From JAPYWM01 sp964489015 (GTDB lineage Bacteria; Bacteroidota; Bacteroidia; SpSt-205): 64,000 nucleotides of DNA. Within the stretch, counting starts at the first letter, position 1; every line of letters begins with the position of its first letter. Below, piece by piece: positions 34,737-43,623 of the stretch. The notes under the pieces were generated by a model. That model ran no database searches. It was not told the DNA's origin and was given only the letters and a program-made list of their open reading frames with translations. Made by a program: the position numbers and the translations under genes. The DNA lies in contig CAZAXD010000001.1 of the NCBI GenBank assembly GCA_964489015.1, positions 62,001 to 126,000 on the forward strand. The letters are read 5' to 3'.

Positions 34737-37700
34737 CGCAGTAACACGAGCTTTTCATGGGCAGAAGCAGTTTCGCCAGTGGCTGGATTGCGAAGCTGCA
34801 AGCGATAAAAGTAAACCCCGCGACCCAGGCGGTCACCATACTCATCCAAGCCATCCCAGGTCAAGCTGTGATCCAAGGTGTTTGAGGTTATGAGGGTCGT
34901 ACTGAGCGTACGCACGAGCCGCCCCGTTACTGTGAAGATTTGTAGCCGAGCTTCCAAGGGCTGTCCTGGTTGAGAGTGCTCAAACCAGAACTGGGTATGC
35001 GTGGTAAAGGGATTGGGGTAGTTAAAAAGACGGCCAATCCGCAAGGGGCCCTGCTCGGGGATGATAAAAATTGTCTCCGCTGTGCCTTTTTGACCGGCGA
35101 GGTTCCAAGCTTCGAGCCGAAGGTGGTAGGTACCGGGGGGCAGGTCTGACCAGCGATAAATCACCTGACCGCGGTTGGGCTGATCCCGGAGGGACTCGTA
35201 GTAGCTGGATAATAGGATCTCCCGATCGTTGAGGAAGGCTTTGAGTTCTTTGCCAATGGCCAGGGCCGATAAGTTTATCCCCAAGCTATCGCTTAGGTAA
35301 GCGAGGAGGGTAGGATTGGGATGAGTCCAGCTGCCACTAACCCAAGTAGTGTCATTGATGTAAAGGCGAATTTGGGGGGGGGATGCTGAGGCCAGTGTGC
35401 TATCCGGGCAGCAGATCACGAAGCGCGTTTCACTACCGGCGCCACTGCGCCCATCGGGGCTTTGGGCCCAGGTGGTGATCCGACCATAACCCGCTGTAGG
35501 AATAATCTCCAGCGGTAGATGGATTTTGAGGCGGAAGCGTCCTTGGCTGACACTAGCCCGGCCGCTAAAGAGTAAAATGTCATAACTCTGGTAGGCAGTG
35601 CGGCTAATCAGGGTTTTTCTCATGATGCGTTTATCCCAGAGGCGCAAGGCGATTTCACCTTGAAAGTCTGTCACGATATTTCCCTGGCTATCTTGGATGA
35701 CACCCTCTATTTCAATAGGCATGAGTGGCCGCAAGGTGTCAGGATTGGTGCTACTGGGAGGCTGTCCATTAATACGCGTGATGGCTACGGTGTAGTCTGG
35801 CAGGCGCAACGGCAGCACCGGTACGCCCAAAAAGGAAAAAGAGCGGCTATTAATGGCACCGGCATTTAGCCAGCTGCGATTTTTGGTCTCTTGCATGAGG
35901 TCGCCGAGGTAGATCGCCCGCTGAGGCCCGTACAGGCTGTATAAGGCCTGGTAAAAGTTTTTGGATAGGGCAAAGTTGAGGGAAGCGAAGACCTTGCGCG
36001 TCGAGGTAAGTAGGCCGATAGCGCCGCGCTGCGGTAAAAAAAGCGCTTCGAGCCCGCCGCTTCGAACCTCAGGTTCATCCCATTTGCCCCACTCACAGGT
36101 CGCCGTTACGAAAAAGTAATAACGACTAACATTGGCCATCTGCTTGACCACCGTGATGGGCAAAAACGCAAAGCTCTGCAGGGCGTAAGGGTTGCCATGG
36201 CCTACGTAGTGGGCAAAAAGTCCCCCCTGGCTGAGCCGATTGAGTAAGGCTTCTTTAGCTTGGGGAAAAGCCAGGCCCGAAGCCTGCGGCGTGGCCGGAT
36301 AAATGTCGATGTAAATTTTCTGAGGTTCTGTGTAGGGCAGGTTGGCGATGAGTCCCTCAGCTATCTCCTCAGCTTGGTTAGTGTGCAGGCCGTTGTCCTT
36401 GTAATCCGAGAAGAATACACTTTGACGATACCAGGGGCCGATAGTAGCGGGGTTGTGCATGTAGTCTACTAACTTTTGCACGTAGGCTTCTAGGTCCGCT
36501 TGACTGTAAACGGGCAGGCGGGTAATAGCCACGTCCAGTCCATGATTTTGAAGGCCTGGGTTGGCCGGATCGTAGATGCGAGAAGCGTTGTTTTCGCCCC
36601 AGGTGCCTTCGTTCGGGTCTAGAAAGCCGAAGAAGTCATCACTGCCATAGGTCTCGGGCGGGTAGAAGGATTCTCGGCTCTGGTAGGTAGGCACGAAAGT
36701 ACCGCCGCTGCGGCGAAGGTCATAACTCGCTTGCCCTACGATCAGCAGGTAGCGCGGGGCGCGGGTAGAACGCTCATACAGCATTCGCATAAAATTTCGC
36801 AGGGCACAAATGTCTCGGCGCCCGCCCGAAAACTCATTATAGATAGCCTCGATAGCGAAGACATGACAGGAAAGCCCCGGCGGTGCCAGTTCGCAAAACT
36901 GCTCACAGAAGGGGGCTAAGGCTTCCGTCGTAACCACGACGTAGTCTAGGTCTTGATAGCTGTGTAGATTTTGATTAGGCACGCGACCTATAGGCCTTGG
37001 GGAGTAGGCACTGCGCTCGTCAAAGGCGCAGTAAAAGCGTAGTGTATCGTTAGGGCTTATAAAGCTATAGCCGTTGGGAGTGGGGGTAAGGGAGACAAGC
37101 TGGGGATTGAGGGGATTGGTTACATCCCAAAGCAAGCGCTGGGGACCTGGTGCGTCGATGAGGGTGGGATTAGCCCCGGCCGGCACAGCAAAAAGCTGCT
37201 GCGCATCCCCCCAGCTAAGAGGATGGTAAACCAGGGCTTCGATATAGTCCAGATATCCGCGGCTATCCGAGCGGCCATTGTAGGATAGGCCAAGGGTCGG
37301 TGAAGCGGTTGTGTTCGTGAGCTTAGTGGAAAAATTCTGTGCGCGTGCTTGGTAACTGTCAGCCGGTCCGGGAATCGCACTAACCGAGACCGTCCCCAGG
37401 ATGATACCATTCCAGCTGATAGTAAAGCTAGCCGGACTGAGTGCACTGGCAGCGACCTGGACATAGAGCAAGACGCTATCCGCCGCGGGTAGGGGTAAGT
37501 TGAAATTACGACTGGGTTGGAGCGCGTCAAACGATTCCCCCAGCCATAGGCGTCCTGACTTGACGAGATTGACAAGGGGCGGATCGTAGAAGTAAAACGT
37601 GAGGACGGTGCGGTCAGCGACGGGGGTGCCTCCTACGGCTGGGCGGCTGCTCATTCGCTGGCCACGACCTCGGTCAAACGTTATAAAAAAGGCACAGCTG

Positions 37701-38428
37701 TCGGTGGAGGGGTTTTTGAGGTGAAAAAATCGCCTTGTAGCATGGGGGTACCAGCTATCAGGGCCTTCGGCAAAAAAGTAGGCGACATCGGCAGGGTCCC
37801 ACCGACCATCGCTTTCGCCTGGGAAGTAGAGCGGAATCTCCTCCAAGTCATCGAAACCGGGAAGGCTATTAGCTTGTGGCAGGAGGCCGCCTCTCTGACC
37901 ATACACGCGCAAATCGCGGGGATCTAGGTGAGTTGGGCTTAGTCCCAGAGCTTGTAATAGAGCTGCATCGATGCGGTATACGCCAGCAGGGCCGGTTTGT
38001 ACCTTGTACCAGCTCCCGCTTGCAAGGACAGATTGGGCTTGCCAGCGCGGCTGACTCTGCTTTAGCGCAAAGGACTGGGAGGCAAGGCGGTACCCAGGAG
38101 GGCTTTCAAACAGGCGAATTTTCTGTCCTGATCGGTGCAATTGCCATGGGTAAATACGGACAAAGGTGAAAACGCGCTTTTGGATGACCAGCGGTTCTGA
38201 TACTTGTACAGGGGCAGCGGGATACCATTCTGACTCATCAGCCCAGGGAATTCGAGCAGCCCAAGATTCGGCCTGTATCGTGCTGTCCCGGTAGCGGCTG
38301 GATGTCACGTCTTGTAAGGTATACGCGCCTTCTAGTCGGATTAGCTGAGCAGGCGGTAACTCGGGTAGATACGTGTCGTGATAAAAGTCTTGTGCCCACA
38401 AGAGAAGCCCCGCTAAGAGCCAGCGCAT
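34733..38428 (-). CDS. porU: PorU-like type IX secretion system sortase (C25 gingipain fold)
   Basis: A surface sortase that in the type IX secretion system removes the C-terminal sorting domain of cargo proteins and attaches them to the cell surface. It has 1231 residues with signal peptide MRWLLAGLLLWAQ. A long beta-rich N-terminal part (to about residue 490) precedes the C25 caspase-like domain (about residues 495-860) with the catalytic pair H744 (YVGHGNPY) and C778 (TATCEWG). Ig-like regions and a C-terminal PNPF...GR...LVRTL type sorting-domain-like region (about 1150-1231) follow. The ATG at 38428 lies five bases after a TATTTTTG box. No other por/spr/gld gene is in the window. Confidence 0.87.
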   Translation of the reverse strand: MRWLLAGLLLWAQDFYHDTYLPELPPAQLIRLEGAYTLQDVTSSRYRDSTIQAESWAARIPWADESEWYPAAPVQVSEPLVIQKRVFTFVRIYPWQLHRSGQKIRLFESPPGYRLASQSFALKQSQPRWQAQSVLASGSWYKVQTGPAGVYRIDAALLQALGLSPTHLDPRDLRVYGQRGGLLPQANSLPGFDDLEEIPLYFPGESDGRWDPADVAYFFAEGPDSWYPHATRRFFHLKNPSTDSCAFFITFDRGRGQRMSSRPAVGGTPVADRTVLTFYFYDPPLVNLVKSGRLWLGESFDALQPSRNFNLPLPAADSVLLYVQVAASALSPASFTISWNGIILGTVSVSAIPGPADSYQARAQNFSTKLTNTTASPTLGLSYNGRSDSRGYLDYIEALVYHPLSWGDAQQLFAVPAGANPTLIDAPGPQRLLWDVTNPLNPQLVSLTPTPNGYSFISPNDTLRFYCAFDERSAYSPRPIGRVPNQNLHSYQDLDYVVVTTEALAPFCEQFCELAPPGLSCHVFAIEAIYNEFSGGRRDICALRNFMRMLYERSTRAPRYLLIVGQASYDLRRSGGTFVPTYQSRESFYPPETYGSDDFFGFLDPNEGTWGENNASRIYDPANPGLQNHGLDVAITRLPVYSQADLEAYVQKLVDYMHNPATIGPWYRQSVFFSDYKDNGLHTNQAEEIAEGLIANLPYTEPQKIYIDIYPATPQASGLAFPQAKEALLNRLSQGGLFAHYVGHGNPYALQSFAFLPITVVKQMANVSRYYFFVTATCEWGKWDEPEVRSGGLEALFLPQRGAIGLLTSTRKVFASLNFALSKNFYQALYSLYGPQRAIYLGDLMQETKNRSWLNAGAINSRSFSFLGVPVLPLRLPDYTVAITRINGQPPSSTNPDTLRPLMPIEIEGVIQDSQGNIVTDFQGEIALRLWDKRIMRKTLISRTAYQSYDILLFSGRASVSQGRFRLKIHLPLEIIPTAGYGRITTWAQSPDGRSGAGSETRFVICCPDSTLASASPPQIRLYINDTTWVSGSWTHPNPTLLAYLSDSLGINLSALAIGKELKAFLNDREILLSSYYESLRDQPNRGQVIYRWSDLPPGTYHLRLEAWNLAGQKGTAETIFIIPEQGPLRIGRLFNYPNPFTTHTQFWFEHSQPGQPLEARLQIFTVTGRLVRTLSTTLITSNTLDHSLTWDGLDEYGDRLGRGVYFYRLQLRNPATGETASAHEKLVLLR

Positions 38429-38433
38429 GTTTC

Positions 38434-38441
38434 CAAAAATA
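38434..38441 (-). promoter_or_regulatory. Predicted -7 box (TATTTTTG) of porU
   Basis: The minus-strand box ends five bases before the porU ATG, downstream of tRNA-Lys. It indicates that porU does not depend on read-through from the tRNA. Confidence 0.55.
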
Positions 38442-38491
38442 GGTACTCTTACATGCTTCAAAGCGGGCTGAGCCATTAGCGAGCTACGACG

Positions 38492-38563
38492 TGTCCCCAG
38501 CAGGATTCGAACCTGCGACCCGCGGATTAAGAATCCGCTGCTCTACCGCTGAGCTATGGAGAC
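38492..38563 (-). tRNA. tRNA-Lys (anticodon CTT)
   Basis: A 72-nt tRNA on the minus strand. The acceptor GTCTCCA pairs with TGGGGAC (one T-G wobble). D-stem GCTC/GAGC, anticodon stem GCGGA/TCCGC with loop TTCTTAA (anticodon CTT, reads AAG), T-arm GCAGG-TTCGAAT-CCTGC, discriminator A, CCA not encoded. Confidence 0.95.
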
Positions 38564-38567
38564 AAGG

Positions 38568-38575
38568 CAAAGGTA
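38568..38575 (-). promoter_or_regulatory. Predicted -7 box (TACCTTTG) of tRNA-Lys
   Basis: The minus-strand box ends four bases before the mature tRNA 5' end. Only 13 bp separate it from the divergent nuoJ box. Confidence 0.6.
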
Positions 38576-38588
38576 GCAAGTTTTTCGC

Positions 38589-38596
38589 TATGTTTG
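38589..38596 (+). promoter_or_regulatory. Predicted -7 box (TATGTTTG) of nuoJKL
   Basis: The box ends four bases before the nuoJ GTG at 38601. It shows that this nuo block starts its own transcript. Confidence 0.55.
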
Positions 38597-38600
38597 TGCG

Positions 38601-39140
38601 GTGGACTTCTCATGGCTACTCCTTGGAGGGCTAGGGCTGCTTGCCTTGGCTGGTGGGGGGCTGACCGTTATCTTGCGAGACCCCATCTACGCCGTCCTAT
38701 CGCTCATCCTGACGATGCTAAGCCTAGCCGGCGTTTATTTCCTCCTGGAGGCGCAGTATATGGGCATCATTCAGATTATTGTGTATGCGGGTGCTATACT
38801 CGTGACTTTTTTATTTGTGGTGATGCTGATTAGCCTTTCCAGGGTAGACATTACGTCGCTGCCACGTGGGCTCGGTTTGTATGGGCCTCTGCTGCTAAGC
38901 TTAGGCTGGTTTGCTCTCCTGGTTTATGGCTTGCGTAGCATTTTGACCGTGCCCGCTCGTCCGGAAGTTTTGACGGAGGCCGGCCAGCCTGTCGAGTATC
39001 TCTACGGAACTGTCTCTCCAGTGGGCAAAGCGCTCTTTACGGCATACTTGCTGCCCTTTGAGCTGCTATCTTTTACGTTGCTAGTCGGTATCGTGGGGGC
39101 TATTCTCCTGGTTCAAAAAAGCGTGTCTCATGGCTCCTGA
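38601..39140 (+). CDS. nuoJ: NADH-quinone oxidoreductase subunit J
   Basis: A membrane subunit of complex I near the quinone/proton junction. It has 179 residues and five hydrophobic helices. The family segment MGIIQIIVYAGAILVTFLFVVML is present at about residues 53-75. The GTG start follows a box by four bases. nuoK overlaps by 11 bp. Confidence 0.92.
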   Translation: MDFSWLLLGGLGLLALAGGGLTVILRDPIYAVLSLILTMLSLAGVYFLLEAQYMGIIQIIVYAGAILVTFLFVVMLISLSRVDITSLPRGLGLYGPLLLSLGWFALLVYGLRSILTVPARPEVLTEAGQPVEYLYGTVSPVGKALFTAYLLPFELLSFTLLVGIVGAILLVQKSVSHGS

Positions 39141-39438
39141 GTTTTTATACGCTGTACTGACCTTGTCGGCGGGCCTTTTTAGCCTAGGCTTATTGGGGCT
39201 GCTTTGGCGTCGCAACTTCCTGCTCATGCTTCTGGCTATCGAGCTCCTACTCAATGCGGCGAATCTCAACTTTTTGGCCTTTTCTCGTTATCACAATGAT
39301 CTGACAGGCGCTATGGTGGTTTTGTTTGGTATCTGCTTGGCCGCCGTCGAAGCCGTGATTGGACTAGCTTTGACAGTGCGGGTATTTCGGCAGCGCGAAG
39401 ACCTCAGCCTTCACCAACTCACTGAACTCAAATGGTAG
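39130..39438 (+). CDS. nuoK: NADH-quinone oxidoreductase subunit K
   Basis: A small proton-channel subunit of complex I with 102 residues and three helices. The two membrane glutamates of NuoK are in place, in LLAIELLLNAANL and AAVEAVIGLAL. It overlaps nuoJ and nuoL, so translation is coupled. Confidence 0.94.
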   Translation: MAPEFLYAVLTLSAGLFSLGLLGLLWRRNFLLMLLAIELLLNAANLNFLAFSRYHNDLTGAMVVLFGICLAAVEAVIGLALTVRVFRQREDLSLHQLTELKW

Positions 39439-41327
39439 AAGCATTATTGCCTTTGGGGCTTGGGTTGCCCTTGATTGGAGCGGTGGTATTAGGAATGGGG
39501 GGCTTGTGGCTACCTAGCCTGCGCTCAGCCCGGAAAGTCTTTGGAGCGCTAGGCACCTTTGCGGTGGCCGCTAGCTTTTTCGTGTTTCTACTCAATTGTT
39601 TCTCCTACAGCAAGCCCCTGTATGTCGTCTCTTGGGAGTGGTTTCGCGTAGCAGGGGCTAGTTTACTCCTCCGCTTTGAAATCAACCCGCTGACCCTATG
39701 GATGACGCTTATTATCACGGGCATAGGGGCCCTCATTCACCTCTACTCCATAGGGTATATGGGCGAGGATGAGGGGGCTTGGCGCTACTTTGCCTTTTTG
39801 AATCTCTTTGTTTTTGCGATGCTAGTTCTAGTGCTAGGGGACTCTCTGCCGCTGATCTTTTTGGGCTGGGAGGGGGTAGGGGTCTGCTCGTATTTGCTAA
39901 TCGGCTTCTGGTATCAAGATATGGCCAATGCGCAAGCAGCCCAGAAAGCCTTTGTTATGAACCGCATCGGGGATGCGGCATTCTTGGCTGGTGCGATTTG
40001 GCTTTATGCAGAGACGGGGACTCTAGATATCACCCAGCTTCGGAGTACGTTATTTCCAGCAGATGTTGCGCTTGGAATAGGTCTGTTGTTTTTCTTTGCT
40101 GCTACGGGTAAGTCCGCTCAGATTCCGCTTTACACCTGGCTACCGGATGCGATGGCTGGACCTACGCCCGTTTCTGCACTCATTCACGCGGCGACGATGG
40201 TGACCGCCGGGGTGTTTCTCATGGCCAGGCTAGATTTTCTCCTCAATGCTACGCCAGATGCACTGCTGGTGATCGGAGCGATTGGAACGGCTACGGCGCT
40301 GTTAGCTGCGCTGATCGCCCTGGCTCAATACGACATCAAGAAGGTCCTAGCTTATTCGACGGTCTCCCAATTAGGGTTCATGTTTGCTGCGGTCGGAGCG
40401 GGTGCCTATATCACGGCTATTTTTCACGTTTTTACCCATGCTTTCTTCAAGGCCCTATTATTTTTGGGCAGTGGTAGTGTTATTCATGCTACCCATACCC
40501 AAGATATCCGAGAGATGGGGGGGCTACGGCGTTACATGCCGATAACGGGATGGACCTTTTGGATCGGAATCTTGGCGATAGCGGGTATACCCCCCTTAGC
40601 AGGCTTCTTCTCGAAAGACGAGATTTTAGCGGCGCTCTATCTGCGCGGGGCAGAAGGGTGGGGGATATATTATCTGTACTGGATAGCTCTGGTTGGCGTC
40701 GCGTTTTTGACAGCGTTGTACATGGGACGTTTGGGCTGGCTTACGTTTGAGGGGGCTTATCGTGGCAAAGTTCAGCCGCATGAGAGCCCTGGTGTCATGA
40801 CGCTCCCCTTGGTCATCTTGGCGCTGGGTTTGGTAGTCATTGGCTGGGTGAGCGTACCGCCGCTGCTGGGCGTGAGTTGGCTACGGGAGCGATGGCTCGT
40901 AGAAACTGTGATAGAGCGGCCAGCAGGGCACTTGTCCCATGCTACCGAATGGTTTCTGATTGGCTTGTCGGTGCTGGTAGCTGTAGGTGGTATAGTGCTC
41001 AGCTGGCTCCTTTTTGGTCGACAAGGCCTTGCCGGCGAAGCCGCGCTCCAGCACCGACTGGGTCGTCTGCATGAATGGCTCACCCAAGCGCTGCGGGTAG
41101 ATCAGCTATACCAAAAGCTCATAGTAGCTCCGTATGAGTTTCTGGCGGATGGGGCTAAGGACGTGATAGGACTTATCACCGGCAAATTACTGCCAGGCAG
41201 CATGGGGCTTCTTGTAGAGCAGGGCGCTACGACATTCAGGCGGATGCAAACGGGCTATCTTTCCACGTACCTCACCTACCTGATAGGCTTTACCCTTATC
41301 TTGGTGGCATGGCTGATACTAGGCTGA
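39432..41327 (+). CDS. nuoL: NADH-quinone oxidoreductase subunit L
   Basis: An antiporter-like proton-pumping subunit of complex I with 631 residues and about 15-16 helices. The core proton_antipo region includes GWEGVGVCSYLLIGFWYQ near residue 150 and KSAQIPLYTWLPDAMAGPTPVSALIHAATM with the broken-helix lysine and His residues. The C-terminal lateral-helix region is present but is not strongly conserved in sequence. nuoM and nuoN, which usually follow, are absent; a cytochrome c gene follows instead. Confidence 0.94.
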   Translation: MVEALLPLGLGLPLIGAVVLGMGGLWLPSLRSARKVFGALGTFAVAASFFVFLLNCFSYSKPLYVVSWEWFRVAGASLLLRFEINPLTLWMTLIITGIGALIHLYSIGYMGEDEGAWRYFAFLNLFVFAMLVLVLGDSLPLIFLGWEGVGVCSYLLIGFWYQDMANAQAAQKAFVMNRIGDAAFLAGAIWLYAETGTLDITQLRSTLFPADVALGIGLLFFFAATGKSAQIPLYTWLPDAMAGPTPVSALIHAATMVTAGVFLMARLDFLLNATPDALLVIGAIGTATALLAALIALAQYDIKKVLAYSTVSQLGFMFAAVGAGAYITAIFHVFTHAFFKALLFLGSGSVIHATHTQDIREMGGLRRYMPITGWTFWIGILAIAGIPPLAGFFSKDEILAALYLRGAEGWGIYYLYWIALVGVAFLTALYMGRLGWLTFEGAYRGKVQPHESPGVMTLPLVILALGLVVIGWVSVPPLLGVSWLRERWLVETVIERPAGHLSHATEWFLIGLSVLVAVGGIVLSWLLFGRQGLAGEAALQHRLGRLHEWLTQALRVDQLYQKLIVAPYEFLADGAKDVIGLITGKLLPGSMGLLVEQGATTFRRMQTGYLSTYLTYLIGFTLILVAWLILG

Positions 41328-41342
41328 AATAGTTAGCAGCAT

Positions 41343-41957
41343 ATGGATACAGGGATTTTGCATTCCCATCACTTTCTGGGCGTCATACTTTTAGTGCTCG
41401 TGGGTGTACCGGTTGTATTTCCGGATTGGGCTCGACGATTGCGCCGTTGGCACATGGTGTTAGATACGCTACTCTTAGGGACGGGTATTTTCTTGCTGTT
41501 TCGGGCGCCGGCGGCCTTTTCGTCCACGGCCCTTGTGAAATACCTGCTTGTAGCGGCTGCGATCGTTTTAGCCATTTTAGGGGGGCGGTTGGGCCGCAAA
41601 AGCTGGAATATCCTAGCTTTTGGGCTTTTGGCTTATGCGTATGGGCTGTCGGTGCAGCGGGATTTTCTTTTACGGGGTGAGGAATCCCGGCTCAGGGCTT
41701 TAGCCGTTACCACCCCTTCCCTAGAGTCCGGCCAAAAGATTTACGGGCTACTGTGTGAACGGTGTCACGGGGCAGACGGGCGCGCTCGTTATCGTAAATC
41801 TGCCTCTTTGCGTCCAGCTGGTGGTAACCCCGATTATTGGCGGGCGGTGATCACACAGGGAAAGGGCATGATGCCTGCGCATGCTTACTTGAGCCCGGCC
41901 GAACTAGAAAGTTTAGTACTTTTGTTAGAGGATTGGCAAAAGGTCCCTGCTCCGTAA
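41343..41957 (+). CDS. Membrane protein with C-terminal c-type cytochrome domain
   Basis: 204 residues. The N-terminal part (about residues 10-105) has four hydrophobic helices. The C-terminal domain holds one haem c site CERCH (C138, C141, H142) and a candidate axial methionine at M176 or M177 in GKGMMPAH. It follows nuoL after 15 bases and is probably co-transcribed, which suggests electron transfer near the respiratory chain. I do not recognise the membrane domain. The haem would need the Ccm system represented here by CcmE at 5.3 kb. Confidence 0.75.
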   Translation: MDTGILHSHHFLGVILLVLVGVPVVFPDWARRLRRWHMVLDTLLLGTGIFLLFRAPAAFSSTALVKYLLVAAAIVLAILGGRLGRKSWNILAFGLLAYAYGLSVQRDFLLRGEESRLRALAVTTPSLESGQKIYGLLCERCHGADGRARYRKSASLRPAGGNPDYWRAVITQGKGMMPAHAYLSPAELESLVLLLEDWQKVPAP

Positions 41958-42042
41958 CGTGTGTAGGACAGAGCGAGTGTGAAACGCGTCCGCGGGGTAG
42001 GCGCAAAGCTTTTTTAACACGTACTTCGAGCAACGCATACAT

Positions 42043-43623
42043 ATGAGCATCACCGAGCTGGAGAAGCTGACCGTGGAGGAGCTAAGAACCTTAGCAAAGG
42101 AGAAAGGTCTCAAGGGCATAGGCCGTTATAGCCGAGCTCAGCTTATTCGATTGCTTTCTGCGAATGGCGAGGTGCAGAAGGCGACCTCTGAATCTACGGA
42201 GGATGCTGCAGCAAGCACAAGGGAGGGCCATTCTGCAGAGGCGCCCGCGCCTAAGCGTAATCGGCAGCGTGTGCAGCGAATCGTACCCGTGGCGCCCAGT
42301 TCGAAGTCAGAGCCGACCGTCGTGGAGCCGGCTCCTATCGCGGAGACTATATCTCTCGGCGAGCCGGTGGTCCCTTCGAGAGAAGAAGCCGTTTCCTCTC
42401 CTACGCCGTCGCTCTCGGAATCAGAGGCCAATCTGACGCCCACGCCCGCTGTCCCTGCAGAGCCTCAGCCCCCGCGCGTCTCCGTTCAAGAGGTTTTAGA
42501 TACGCTTCGGATCGACATCCAGGGCGTTTTTGTGCCGGTGGAGCGGCAGCCGCATGGTTTTCTGCGTTCTGCGCTTTATCACTATCACGTCTCGCCGGAT
42601 GATGTGTATGTGCCCGCGCATGTGGTGCGTCAGTATAATCTACGTTGGGGTGATACCGTGGAGGGAAAGGTCCGCCTGCCTCGCGAAGGCGAGCGCTATT
42701 ACACCTTGGTGGAGATTAGCCGGGTGAATGGGTTACTGCCGGCTTACTTACGGGAGCGCCGACACCTGGAGCATTTGACGGCACTCTTTCCGACGGAGCG
42801 CTTCCGGTTATCGGAGGGTAGCACGGACCTTACGCTGCGGGTTATAGACCTTTTTGCCCCGATTGGCAAGGGTCAGCGGGGCCTCATTGTAGCTCAGCCT
42901 AAAACAGGTAAGACCACTATCCTCCAAAAAGTGGCTAACGCTATTCTGCGCAATCATCCGGAGGTTTACATGATCGTGCTGCTTGTGGATGAGCGCCCTG
43001 AGGAGGTGACAGATTTTGCCCGTAGTGTAGCGGCGGAGGTGGTAGCCTCTACCTTTGACGAAGAGCCTAAGCAGCAGGTTGAGCTCGCCGAGACGGTCAT
43101 CGAAAAAGCCAAGCGCCTTGCGGAAGCAGGCATGGATGTGGTCGTGCTTTTGGATTCGATCACGCGGCTAGCTCGGGCGTACAATCATGCCACGCCTGTG
43201 TCGGGCCGGGTTCTCACGGGGGGCATGGATGCGGCCGCGCTGCATAAGCCTAAGCGCTTCTTTGGCGCAGCCCGCAAAATCGAGGAAGGCGGCTCGCTCA
43301 CGATCGTCGCGACCGCCCTAGTCGACACCGGGAGCCGAATGGACGAAGTCGTCTTCGAAGAGTATAAGGGTACCGGAAACATGGAGCTCAAACTCGATCG
43401 GCGCTTATCCGATAAGCGAATCTTTCCAGCTATCAACATCTTAGAGTCAGGTACTCGTCACGAAGAAGCCCTCCTACCTCCGGAGCAGCTTAGTAAGGTG
43501 TGGTCGCTTCGTCGGTTTCTAGCCGAGATGAAGCCCGAAGAGGCGACCGAGTTTGTGCTGGACCGCCTGCGGCACACCCGAAGTAATGAAGAGTTTCTCG
43601 AGGTGATGGCGAAATGGGAATGA
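42043..43623 (+). CDS. rho: Transcription termination factor Rho
   Basis: A hexameric RNA helicase that ends transcription. It has 526 residues, longer than E. coli Rho (419). The Rho_N helical domain lies at about residues 1-42. An acidic, Pro/Ser/Glu-rich insertion (about 43-145) precedes the cold-shock-type RNA-binding domain (GVFVPVERQPHGFLRS to VEGKVRLPREGERY). Walker A is AQPKTGKT (284-291). The Q-loop and R-loop region (RLARAYNHATPVSGRVLTGGMD) is conserved. No TAnnTTTG box is seen in the 85-bp gap before the ATG, unlike most units here. rlmN is coupled by overlap. Confidence 0.95.
   Translation: MSITELEKLTVEELRTLAKEKGLKGIGRYSRAQLIRLLSANGEVQKATSESTEDAAASTREGHSAEAPAPKRNRQRVQRIVPVAPSSKSEPTVVEPAPIAETISLGEPVVPSREEAVSSPTPSLSESEANLTPTPAVPAEPQPPRVSVQEVLDTLRIDIQGVFVPVERQPHGFLRSALYHYHVSPDDVYVPAHVVRQYNLRWGDTVEGKVRLPREGERYYTLVEISRVNGLLPAYLRERRHLEHLTALFPTERFRLSEGSTDLTLRVIDLFAPIGKGQRGLIVAQPKTGKTTILQKVANAILRNHPEVYMIVLLVDERPEEVTDFARSVAAEVVASTFDEEPKQQVELAETVIEKAKRLAEAGMDVVVLLDSITRLARAYNHATPVSGRVLTGGMDAAALHKPKRFFGAARKIEEGGSLTIVATALVDTGSRMDEVVFEEYKGTGNMELKLDRRLSDKRIFPAINILESGTRHEEALLPPEQLSKVWSLRRFLAEMKPEEATEFVLDRLRHTRSNEEFLEVMAKWE

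Noticed and set aside
37120..37575. A 151-codon open frame on the same strand as porU, in another frame
   Set aside because: It lies wholly inside porU, is low in structure-like pattern and has no promoter box.
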